Source: an uncultured Lachnospiraceae bacterium (GTDB lineage: Bacteria > Bacillota > Clostridia > Lachnospirales > Lachnospiraceae). Taken from it: 7,175 nucleotides of DNA. The DNA lies in assembly GCA_934359535.1 (NCBI GenBank), contig CAKRLN010000106.1:1-7175 (forward strand). The letters run 5' to 3'. The notes under the pieces were generated by a model. The model worked only from the letters and a program-made list of their open reading frames with translations, searched no databases and had not been told where the DNA came from. Below, piece by piece: positions 1-5,507 of the stretch. The position numbers and the translations under genes are program-made. The first letter of the stretch is position 1. Each line of letters opens with the position of its first letter.

Positions 1-44
1 CAGGCGTATACTTTGAAACAAGAGTCAATATGGATAAACGAGAG

Positions 45-57
45 TGAACAGAGTTCA
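45..57 (+). promoter_or_regulatory. Candidate antiterminator hairpin in the thiS leader
   Basis: TGAAC (45-49) and GTTCA (53-57) can pair across a 3-nt loop, with one more G-U pair outside. The 3' arm is also part of the 5' arm of the terminator stem starting at 51, so the two folds exclude each other. The segment 6-15 (GTATACTTTG) is close to the terminator 3' arm at 81-91 (GTATTACTTTG) and could also compete for its partner. The hairpin is short, so its role is inferred. A full aptamer, if any, would lie upstream of the window. Confidence 0.35.
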
Positions 58-110
58 TGAAGGGGTACACCACCGCGGGTGTATTACTTTGTGAGCTCTT
101 TTTTATTTAT
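51..110 (+). terminator. Intrinsic terminator / attenuator in the leader of the thi operon
   Basis: Bases 51-71 pair with 78-98 in a stem of about 20 pairs, including five G-U pairs and one G-A mismatch, closed by a short ACCGCG loop. Six T residues (99-104) and a further T-rich run follow. This is a standard intrinsic terminator. It ends just upstream of the thiS ribosome binding site (113-120), the usual layout of a riboswitch expression platform. Thiamin operons of Firmicutes are commonly controlled by a TPP riboswitch, but no TPP aptamer consensus (CUGAGA, or UGGAUAAU followed by its pairing strand) is visible in bases 1-50. It could instead simply end an upstream gene. Confidence 0.8.
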
Positions 111-125
111 CCGGAAAGGAATGCC

Positions 126-326
126 ATGTTAAGAATTAACGGAAAAGACGCAATGGATGCAATTGGGCTGTCGCTGACGGAGTACCTGAATCAGCGGAAT
201 TACAAGCCTGCACATGTCGTTGTCGAGCTGAATGAAGAAATCCTGCAAAAGGATCAATATGAGCATACCATCTTAAAGGATGGAGATGTCGTTGAAATTC
301 TAAGCTTTATGGGTGGAGGCGCATAA
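126..326 (+). CDS. thiS: ThiS, sulfur carrier protein for thiamin thiazole synthesis
   Basis: This encodes 66 residues, the usual ThiS length. ThiS is a cytoplasmic beta-grasp ubiquitin-like protein whose C-terminal glycine is adenylated and turned into a thiocarboxylate, the sulfur donor for ThiG. Visible features are the start MLRINGK, the internal VVVELNEEIL strand-helix region and the C-terminal run DGDVVEILSFMGGGA. The start at 126 is chosen because GGAAAGGA (113-120) lies 5 nt upstream; an in-frame ATG at 57 falls inside the terminator stem. The tail is odd: one alanine follows the glycines, whereas the reactive end of the family is Gly-Gly. It is the first gene of the operon, 96 bp before thiG. 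The identity is firm from size, motif and context. Confidence 0.93.
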   Translation: MLRINGKDAMDAIGLSLTEYLNQRNYKPAHVVVELNEEILQKDQYEHTILKDGDVVEILSFMGGGA

Positions 327-422
327 ATCAGACCTTGTGCCCCGCATCATTCAGCAAAATTCAACGCCGCAACGATTACGGAAACACCAATTTATTTACA
401 CAACAGAAAGGACAATCAAACT

Positions 423-1193
423 ATGAACAACGATAAATTAATTCTTGGAGGACATGAGTTTACCTCCCGCTTTATCCTAGGATCTGGAAAATTTTCACTT
501 GATCTTGTAAAAGCCTGCATTGAAAAGGCAGATGCCCAGATCATCACACTGGCGCTCCGCCGTGCAAACGAGGGCGGACTCGCTAATATCTTAGACTACA
601 TCCCGGACAATGTAACGCTCCTGCCAAACACCTCCGGTGCAAGAAATGCAAACGAGGCGGTCCGCATCGCAAGACTTTCCCGCGAGCTTGGCTGTGGAGA
701 CTTTGTTAAAGTGGAGATCATGCACGATACCAAATATCTGCTTCCGGATAATTACGAGACGATCAAAGCAACGGAAATTCTTGCAAAAGAAGGCTTTGTT
801 GTTATGCCATATATGTACCCGGACCTGAATGCTGCAAGAGACCTTGTAAATGCCGGTGCTGCAAGTGTTATGCCACTCGCTGCTCCAATCGGCTCCAACA
901 AAGGACTGTGTACAAAGGAATTTATCCAGATCCTGATTGATGAGATCGATGTTCCGATTATCGTAGATGCCGGTATCGGCCGTCCATCCCAGGCATGTGA
1001 AGCAATGGAAATGGGTGCTTCCGCTGTTATGGCAAATACTGCCGTTGCAACCGCAGGTGACGTCCGGCTTATGGCAGAAGCCTTCAAAAAGGCGATTGAA
1101 GCCGGAAGAAGCGCATACCTTGCCGGTCTTGGCCGTACACTCGAAAAAGGTGCAAGCGCATCCTCCCCGCTTACCGGATTCCTGCGCGACTAA
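423..1193 (+). CDS. thiG: ThiG, thiazole synthase
   Basis: This encodes 256 residues, the full family length. ThiG is a TIM-barrel enzyme that condenses 1-deoxy-D-xylulose 5-phosphate, dehydroglycine and the sulfur of ThiS-thiocarboxylate into the thiazole phosphate. Visible hallmarks are the N-terminal SRFILGSGK (15-23), the imine-forming lysine K96 in FVKVEIMHD with E98 beside it, [12 protein letters not shown] (150-161), the phosphate-site loop [11 protein letters not shown] (181-191) with D182, and [11 protein letters not shown] (203-213). K96, E98 and D182 match the positions described for the Bacillus subtilis enzyme. AGAAAGGA (405-412) lies 10 nt before the ATG. The 96-bp gap after thiS contains no gene; a thiF gene, often found near thiS, is absent. 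Confidence 0.96.
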   Translation: MNNDKLILGGHEFTSRFILGSGKFSLDLVKACIEKADAQIITLALRRANEGGLANILDYIPDNVTLLPNTSGARNANEAVRIARLSRELGCGDFVKVEIMHDTKYLLPDNYETIKATEILAKEGFVVMPYMYPDLNAARDLVNAGAASVMPLAAPIGSNKGLCTKEFIQILIDEIDVPIIVDAGIGRPSQACEAMEMGASAVMANTAVATAGDVRLMAEAFKKAIEAGRSAYLAGLGRTLEKGASASSPLTGFLRD

Positions 1194-1237
1194 CCGCCAC
1201 ACCGTATAATCATAATTAGAAAGAAGGATAAAAACAA

Positions 1238-2473
1238 ATGACACAATCTGCTGCCCTTTCCAAAGATGAGCATTTTAATGATAGTATTGTAAATGAAGTG
1301 ATCCTTGAGGATATGAAGAAAAACCGCATTGATCACATGAAATATCTGCCTGGCATGGAGGTACTCGAATCCGATGTCATGGATCAGGTAATCTCCTCCA
1401 TGGAAGCCTATGATTACGACAACTATACGGCTGCTGATGTGCGTGCCGCGCTCGCACATGATAACCGGACACCGGAGGATTTTAAGGCACTGTTATCCCC
1501 TGCCGCCCTGCCTTTCCTTGAGGAAATCGCACAGGCAGCCCAGAAAGAGACAAGAAAGCACTTCGGTAACAGCGTTTATATGTTTACCCCGATCTATATT
1601 TCCAACTACTGCGAAAATTACTGCATTTACTGCGGCTTCAACTGCCATAACAAGATCAACCGCGCGAAATTAAACGCCAAAGAGATCGAGCTGGAAATGA
1701 AAGCGATCGCAGATACCGGACTTCAGGAAATTCTGATCTTAACCGGGGAAAGCCGGAAAATGTCCGACGTTGCCTACATCGGAGAAGCATGTAAAATTGC
1801 AAGAAAATATTTTAAAGTAATCGGACTTGAGGTATACCCGATGAATTCCGATGAATATGCCTACCTGCATGAATGCGGTGCCGACTACGTAACCGTTTTT
1901 CAGGAAAGCTACAATTCCGACAAATACGAAACACTCCACCTTGCCGGTCACAAACGTATTTTCCCATACCGCGTAAATGCACAGGAACGTGCGTTAAAGG
2001 GTGGTATGCGCGGTGTCGGCTTCGCTGCGCTGCTCGGTCTCGATGACTTCCGTAAGGATGCCTTTGCAACCGGATACCATGCATATCTGCTTCAGAAGAA
2101 ATATCCCCATGCAGAAATCGCTTTCTCCTGCCCAAGACTTCGTCCGATCATCAACAATGACCGCATCAATCCAAAGGATGTGCATGAGAGACAGCTGCTT
2201 CAGGTTGTATGTGCTTACCGCCTGTTTATGCCATTTGCAAGCATTACCGTATCCACGAGGGAAAATGCGCGTGTCCGTGACAATCTTGTAAGCATTGCTG
2301 CAACGAAGATTTCTGCCGGTGTGAGCACTGGAATCGGAAGCCATGTAGAAGAAATCGAAGATAAGGGAGATGACCAGTTCGAGATCTCGGATGGAAGAAG
2401 TGTTGATGAAGTATATCGCGCACTGCTTTCGAATGGACTACAGCCGGTCATGAGTGACTATATTTATGTATAA
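1238..2473 (+). CDS. thiH: ThiH, radical SAM tyrosine lyase (2-iminoacetate synthase)
   Basis: This encodes 411 residues. ThiH cleaves tyrosine with a 5'-deoxyadenosyl radical to give p-cresol and dehydroglycine, which ThiG uses. The radical SAM motif is CENYCIYC, with C125, C129 and C132 binding the [4Fe-4S] cluster, in the context PIYISNYCENYCIYCGFNCHN. Later family features are ILILTGESR (165-173), EVYPMNSDEY (198-207), FQESYN (221-226), GFAALLGLDDFRKDAF (261-276) and the C-terminal DQFEISDGRS. It ends soon after this segment without the cysteine-rich C-terminal extension of HydG, so ThiH is preferred. AAGAAGGA (1221-1228) lies 9 nt before the ATG. The gap after thiG is 44 bp and the 3' end overlaps the next gene. 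Use of ThiH rather than the oxygen-dependent ThiO fits an anaerobe. Confidence 0.95.
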   Translation: MTQSAALSKDEHFNDSIVNEVILEDMKKNRIDHMKYLPGMEVLESDVMDQVISSMEAYDYDNYTAADVRAALAHDNRTPEDFKALLSPAALPFLEEIAQAAQKETRKHFGNSVYMFTPIYISNYCENYCIYCGFNCHNKINRAKLNAKEIELEMKAIADTGLQEILILTGESRKMSDVAYIGEACKIARKYFKVIGLEVYPMNSDEYAYLHECGADYVTVFQESYNSDKYETLHLAGHKRIFPYRVNAQERALKGGMRGVGFAALLGLDDFRKDAFATGYHAYLLQKKYPHAEIAFSCPRLRPIINNDRINPKDVHERQLLQVVCAYRLFMPFASITVSTRENARVRDNLVSIAATKISAGVSTGIGSHVEEIEDKGDDQFEISDGRSVDEVYRALLSNGLQPVMSDYIYV

Positions 2474-3167
2474 TTCCAATAAACTCATTGCAATTACCAA
2501 CCGCCATCTGTGCAGCCGCCCACTTAATGAACAGCTTCACCGGATCTGTTCGCTTCACCCGGGGGCTGTCATCTTAAGAGAAAAAGATCTGCCGGAAGAA
2601 GAATATCTTCTTCTGGCAGATCAGGCTCTTGCGATCTGTAAAGAATATGAGGTTCCGTGCATCCTGCACAGCTTTGTCTCTGCTGCACGGACACTGCATG
2701 CGCCATATCTCCATCTGCCTCTTCCTCTTCTTCGGAAACTTGCAGCGGATACAACCGCGCATGCTGGGAAACCGCACACACCGGACCGCAGTTCCCACCT
2801 TCCACAAAACAGCTGCATTCTGGCTGATTTTCAGATCATTGGAACATCGGTACATTCCGTAGAAGATGCCATCGAAGCAGAACAGCTCGGTGCTTCCTAT
2901 CTTACTGCCGGGCATATCTATGCCACAGACTGCAAGATGGGGCTTCCCCCAAGAGGGCTCTCTTTTCTCGAAGATGTATGCAGCTCCGTTTCCATCCCAG
3001 TCTATGCAATCGGCGGAATCCAGTTAGAAGCCGCACCAATCCCTGCCAGATTATCCAATCCATCTGGTATGCCAAAGGCAGATTCGATTCTCTGTCCAAG
3101 GCTTTCCGAGGTTCTGACACACGGTGCCGCCGGAGCTTGTATTATGTCAGGCATGATGCGGATCTGA
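2466..3167 (+). CDS. tenI: TenI-like thiazole tautomerase (ThiE/TenI family)
   Basis: This encodes 233 residues from the ATG at 2466, which overlaps the thiH stop by 8 bp; an in-frame GTG at 2454 would add four residues, and neither has a strong ribosome binding site. It is a (beta/alpha)8 protein of the ThiE/TenI family: VILREKDL (35-42), GTSVHSVEDAIEAEQ (126-140), GHIYATDCKMGLPPRG (149-164), AIGGI (181-185) and GAAGACIMSGMM (220-231). The GH(I/V)(Y/F)xTDCKxG form matches B. subtilis TenI, where the histidine (here H150) is catalytic. ThiE enzymes usually have GPIFxTxTK and an HLGQxD motif, which is replaced here by YLHLPLPLL (81-89). TenI aromatises the ThiG product, fitting this operon. 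Two extra segments, about 93-121 and 186-212, lengthen the protein. Annotation pipelines may call it thiamin-phosphate synthase (thiE). Confidence 0.8.
   Translation: MYNSNKLIAITNRHLCSRPLNEQLHRICSLHPGAVILREKDLPEEEYLLLADQALAICKEYEVPCILHSFVSAARTLHAPYLHLPLPLLRKLAADTTAHAGKPHTPDRSSHLPQNSCILADFQIIGTSVHSVEDAIEAEQLGASYLTAGHIYATDCKMGLPPRGLSFLEDVCSSVSIPVYAIGGIQLEAAPIPARLSNPSGMPKADSILCPRLSEVLTHGAAGACIMSGMMRI
2573..2622 (-). terminator. Reverse-strand intrinsic terminator inside tenI
   Basis: Bases 2586-2622 form an inverted repeat: 17 pairs (16 Watson-Crick and one G-U) around a 3-nt loop. Read on the minus strand, the hairpin is followed at once by TTTTTCTCTTAA (complement of 2574-2585), a good U-tract. 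On the plus strand no T-run follows, so it should not stop thi transcription. It lies in the codons for DLPEEEYLLLADQ of TenI. The likely use is to end transcripts coming from the convergent alarmone synthetase gene, about 575 nt past its stop codon. The Glu-Glu-Glu/Leu-Leu-Leu codons could make part of the repeat by chance. Confidence 0.6.
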
Positions 3168-3172
3168 TCTTC

Positions 3173-3197
3173 AAAAGCCAAAGCAGCATCGGCTTTT
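3173..3197. terminator. Weak bidirectional terminator between convergent genes
   Basis: AAAAGCC (3173-3179) pairs with GGCTTTT (3191-3197) across an 11-nt loop, between the tenI stop (3167) and the alarmone synthetase stop on the other strand (3196-3198). The short A/T ends serve as a U-run in either direction. The stem has only three G-C pairs, so termination is probably partial. Confidence 0.5.
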
Positions 3198-3981
3198 ACA
3201 GATTCTCCAGCAGTTTTGGAATCGGTCTTCCAGCCGCAATTGACTGGATTGACCGTTCCTTCTGCTCTGCTGCCTTTCTGCGGAATTCCTCGCTGTTCAT
3301 ACGGTTTCTTATGTTTTCCATGCGTGTATCAAGTGCTGCGCTGATCTGCGCGCATTCCTGAAGCTCAATTGCAAGCTGCTCTGCCTCATCCTCTGGAATA
3401 TCCTTCTTATAACGAAGCTTATGCTCAAGACTTGCCCAGAAATCCATTGCTATCGTCCGAAGCTGCACCTCCACCTTCATCGGACGTTTCTCGTTTTCCA
3501 GGAAAATCGGAATTTCAACGATCAGATGCAGGCTTCGGTAACCACTCTCCTTTGGATTTTTGATATAATCCTTCTTCTCGATCAATGTAACATCGTCCTG
3601 CTGCAAAAGACATTCTGCCAGCATATAAATGTCCTCCGGGAAGGAACATACAACACGGACACCTGCGATATCCTTGATCTCTTCTTCAATCGCCTCAAGA
3701 TTCAGCGGGATATTTTTTCTGCGCACCTTTTTTAAAATACTGTCCATGGATTTGGTACGGCTTTTTATGGACTCAATCGGATTACGGTCATACTGCAGAG
3801 AGAACTGTTCATTTAAAACCTTAAACTTCGTCTCTACCTCCATAATCGCACAGCGGTAATACGCCATATGGCTTTCAATCGGCTGGATATTTGCCTGCAT
3901 CCGGTCTAAAAATTCATCGGATAATAAACTGTCGCGAATGAATTGTTCTTTTGCCTGTTCTAAATACTTTTCTATTTTCAT
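3196..3981 (-). CDS. Single-domain (p)ppGpp synthetase (RelA/SpoT synthetase domain, RelQ/YjbM-like)
   Basis: This encodes 261 residues. Small alarmone synthetases transfer pyrophosphate from ATP to GDP or GTP in the cytoplasm to make (p)ppGpp. Visible motifs are SIKSRTKSMDSILKK (71-85), DIAGVRVVC (104-112), the GTP-binding loop YIKNPKESGYRSLH (139-152), KVEVQLRTIAMDFWASLEHK (169-188) with E171 and E185, and a charged helical C-terminal tail (about 195-247) probably used for oligomerisation. There is no HD hydrolase, TGS or ACT domain, so it is synthetase-only. The protein is longer than B. subtilis YjbM/YwaC (about 210 residues). The start at 3981 is chosen because GGAGAG (complement of 3990-3995) lies 8 nt upstream; an upstream in-frame ATG at 4098 overlaps the HPr-like gene and gives an unrelated hydrophobic lead. 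The family is firm; the RelQ versus RelP subtype is not decided. Confidence 0.9.
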   Translation of the reverse strand: MKIEKYLEQAKEQFIRDSLLSDEFLDRMQANIQPIESHMAYYRCAIMEVETKFKVLNEQFSLQYDRNPIESIKSRTKSMDSILKKVRRKNIPLNLEAIEEEIKDIAGVRVVCSFPEDIYMLAECLLQQDDVTLIEKKDYIKNPKESGYRSLHLIVEIPIFLENEKRPMKVEVQLRTIAMDFWASLEHKLRYKKDIPEDEAEQLAIELQECAQISAALDTRMENIRNRMNSEEFRRKAAEQKERSIQSIAAGRPIPKLLENL

Positions 3982-4021
3982 GCTATTATCTCTCCAATAC
4001 GTTTTCTCTTTTGACCACTCT

Positions 4022-4050
4022 ATTATATCGTCTTTTAAGAGTGCAGTGTA
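4022..4050 (-). promoter_or_regulatory. Candidate sigma-A promoter for the alarmone synthetase
   Basis: A perfect TATAAT lies on the minus strand (complement of 4022-4027), about 40 bp before the start codon. The hexamer 17 bp upstream is TACACT (complement of 4045-4050), a poor -35. The 98-bp gap between the HPr-like stop and this gene supports an independent or extra promoter. Confidence 0.45.
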
Positions 4051-4079
4051 TAAAGAAAACATGAAAATTTGGTGAAAAA

Positions 4080-4301
4080 TCAGGTACTGTAACGACACAG
4101 CATCTCCTCTAACCGCCCGGACTGATCGCCTTTCTGTACACGGACCTCAATCGGTTTGGTCAGATCCAGGCTGAACACCCCAAGCAGAGACTTTCCATCA
4201 ACCTCATACCGCCCCGAAATCAGGTCAATTTCTCCTTCGCATGACTGAATGCTATTTACAAAATTTTTAACTTTTTCCACAGAATCAAGTCTGATATACA
4301 T
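4080..4301 (-). CDS. HPr-like small protein lacking the phosphocarrier histidine
   Basis: This encodes 73 residues. The pattern VEKVKNFVNSIQS, then DLISGRYEVDGKSLLGVFSLDLTKPIEVRV (26-55), follows the HPr fold; KSLLGVFSLDL corresponds to the HPr segment KSIMGVMSLG around the regulatory Ser46 (here S38). The N-terminal segment has no histidine, so the His15 used to pass phosphate from Enzyme I in the sugar phosphotransferase system is missing, and classic phosphotransfer is unlikely. The function is unknown; a regulatory or binding role is possible. GGTGGG a few nt before the ATG is a modest ribosome binding site. It is 98 bp upstream of, and in the same direction as, the alarmone synthetase, so they may be co-transcribed in part. 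The fold call is from pattern only. Confidence 0.72.
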   Translation of the reverse strand: MYIRLDSVEKVKNFVNSIQSCEGEIDLISGRYEVDGKSLLGVFSLDLTKPIEVRVQKGDQSGRLEEMLCRYST

Positions 4302-4341
4302 ACTTACCCACCGTACTTTCCTTTTTAATCGCTACGTATCC

Positions 4342-4372
4342 AATATATGCTGGAAAATGAAATATATTCCAA
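4342..4372 (-). promoter_or_regulatory. Possible promoter of the HPr-like gene
   Basis: On the minus strand, TTGGAA (complement of 4367-4372) and TATATT (complement of 4342-4347) are separated by 19 bp, about 40 bp before the start codon at 4301. The spacing is long and the region is AT-rich, so this is a weak prediction. It lies just after the cysK terminator, where a new promoter is expected. Confidence 0.25.
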
Positions 4373-4380
4373 TTATTTTG

Positions 4381-4436
4381 ATACAAAAATCAAAAGGCAT
4401 AACTCATTCCTACTTGCAGGATAAGAGTTATGCCTT
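4381..4436 (-). terminator. Intrinsic terminator of the metY-cysK operon
   Basis: AAGGCATAACTC (4394-4405) pairs perfectly with GAGTTATGCCTT (4425-4436), with further CC/GG pairing inside the loop. On the minus strand the hairpin is followed by TTTTGATTTTTGT, a good U-tract. It lies about 70 bp past the cysK stop codon. Confidence 0.85.
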
Positions 4437-4445
4437 GTTGACCTG

Positions 4446-4487
4446 TATGAAATAAGGGGCAAAATACCTTTTGTCCCTCATTTCATA
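4446..4487 (-). other. Strong hairpin just after cysK, without a U-tract
   Basis: An arm beginning TATGAAAT (4446-4464) pairs with an arm ending ATTTCATA (4469-4487): 17 Watson-Crick pairs, one G-U and one mismatch, with a 4-nt loop. It starts 17 bp past the cysK stop. No T-run follows in either direction, so it does not look like a terminator. It may protect the 3' end of the mRNA. Confidence 0.6.
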
Positions 4488-4503
4488 ATATTTAAATTGT
4501 GAT

Positions 4504-5436
4504 TTAATCTTTGAACAGATCGGTAGAATAATAACGGTCACCACTGTCTGGAAGCAGTGCAACAACGGTCTTTCCTTCGAATTCCGGTCTCTTTGCAGCC
4601 TCAATTGCAGCCTTTAATGCGGCACCAGAGGAGATTCCAACAAGTACGCCTTCCTCCTTTGCAATTTCCTTAGCAAATGCGAATGCATCATCGTTGCCAA
4701 CCGGGATGATCTCATCATAAACCTCCGTATTCAGTGTCTTCGGAACAAAGCCTGCTCCGATTCCCTGGATCTTATGTGGTCCTGCATTCTCACCGGATAA
4801 TACAGCGGAGGTCTGTGGCTCAACTGCAATAATTCTCACATCCGGCTTCTTGGATTTCAGATACTCACCAACTCCGGTAATCGTTCCTCCAGTTCCAACA
4901 CCTGCAACAAATGCATCGACTTCCCCATCGGTATCCTTCCAGATCTCCGGTCCGGTTGTCTTGCGGTGTGCCTGTGGATTTGCCGGATTCTCAAACTGCT
5001 CCGGGATAAAGCTTTTCGGAATCTCTTTATGTAATTCCTCTGCTTTTGCGATTGCACCCTTCATTCCCTTTGTTCCATCGGTTAAGACAAGCTCTGCACC
5101 ATATGCCTTAATCATATTCCTGCGCTCAATACTCATGGTCTCAGGAAGTACAATAATGATCTTATAGCCCTTTGCTGCTGCAATTGCGGCAAGACCGATT
5201 CCGGTATTTCCAGAGGTCGGCTCAATAATCGTATAGCCTGGCTTTAATCTTCCGTCTGCCTCAGCCTGCTCAATCATTTCTTTTGCAATACGGTCCTTCA
5301 CACTTCCAGCCGGATTAAAATACTCCAACTTTGCAAGCAGTTTTGCTTTCAGTTCATATTTCTCTTCGATATGTGTGAACTCCACAAGCGGAGTATTTCC
5401 GATAAGCCCGATAGCTCCTTTATAAATGTTTGCCAT
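4504..5436 (-). CDS. cysK: CysK, cysteine synthase (O-acetylserine sulfhydrylase)
   Basis: This encodes 310 residues, the usual CysK length. The cytoplasmic PLP enzyme makes cysteine from O-acetylserine and sulfide. Visible features are GNTPLVEF (13-20), the PLP lysine K47 in NPAGSVKDR, the substrate loop TSGNTG (74-79), the phosphate loop GTGGT (181-185), GISSGA (267-272) and the C-terminal [12 protein letters not shown] (294-305). The start MANIYKG at 5436 is preferred over an in-frame ATG at 5505: AGAAAGGA (complement of 5448-5455) lies 11 nt upstream, and the extra 23 residues would be encoded by the intercistronic hairpin. It is the second gene of an operon with metY, 71 bp after it, and is followed by an intrinsic terminator. 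No key residue is missing. Confidence 0.96.
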   Translation of the reverse strand: MANIYKGAIGLIGNTPLVEFTHIEEKYELKAKLLAKLEYFNPAGSVKDRIAKEMIEQAEADGRLKPGYTIIEPTSGNTGIGLAAIAAAKGYKIIIVLPETMSIERRNMIKAYGAELVLTDGTKGMKGAIAKAEELHKEIPKSFIPEQFENPANPQAHRKTTGPEIWKDTDGEVDAFVAGVGTGGTITGVGEYLKSKKPDVRIIAVEPQTSAVLSGENAGPHKIQGIGAGFVPKTLNTEVYDEIIPVGNDDAFAFAKEIAKEEGVLVGISSGAALKAAIEAAKRPEFEGKTVVALLPDSGDRYYSTDLFKD

Positions 5437-5468
5437 AATGTTTAATTTCCTTTCTACCCAAATTAGCC

Positions 5469-5486
5469 GTCCACCGCCTGGTGGAC
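5469..5486 (-). other. Small intercistronic hairpin between metY and cysK
   Basis: GTCCACC (5469-5475) and GGTGGAC (5480-5486) pair perfectly over a 4-nt loop, 13 bp upstream of the cysK ribosome binding site on the minus strand. No U-tract follows. It could affect mRNA processing or the relative level of CysK. Confidence 0.5.
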
Positions 5487-5507
5487 AGCCTGTTTCCTGT
5501 TTCATTT

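Noticed and set aside
1..50. TGGATAA at 30-36 as part of a TPP riboswitch aptamer
   Set aside because: The conserved partner strand and the CUGAGA motif are missing, so the match is too short to call.
57..125. Upstream in-frame ATG at 57 for thiS
   Set aside because: It lies inside the leader terminator stem, has no ribosome binding site and adds residues not found in ThiS. The ATG at 126 has GGAAAGGA at good spacing.
1205..1210. TATAAT between thiG and thiH as an internal promoter
   Set aside because: No -35-like hexamer lies 16-18 bp upstream (CTGCGC), and the genes fit one operon.
591..1244. Long minus-strand reading frame opposite thiG
   Set aside because: It is antisense to a clear thiG, has cysteine-rich low-likelihood protein sequence and no recognisable motif.
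1238..2473. HydG instead of ThiH
   Set aside because: The C-terminal cysteine motif region that HydG needs is absent, and the gene sits between thiG and tenI.
3982..4098. Extended start at 4098 for the alarmone synthetase
   Set aside because: It would overlap the HPr-like gene and adds an unrelated hydrophobic segment; the start at 3981 has GGAGAG 8 nt upstream.
5437..5505. Extended start at 5505 for cysK
   Set aside because: The extra 23 residues come from the intercistronic hairpin region and are not part of CysK; the start at 5436 has AGAAAGGA upstream.
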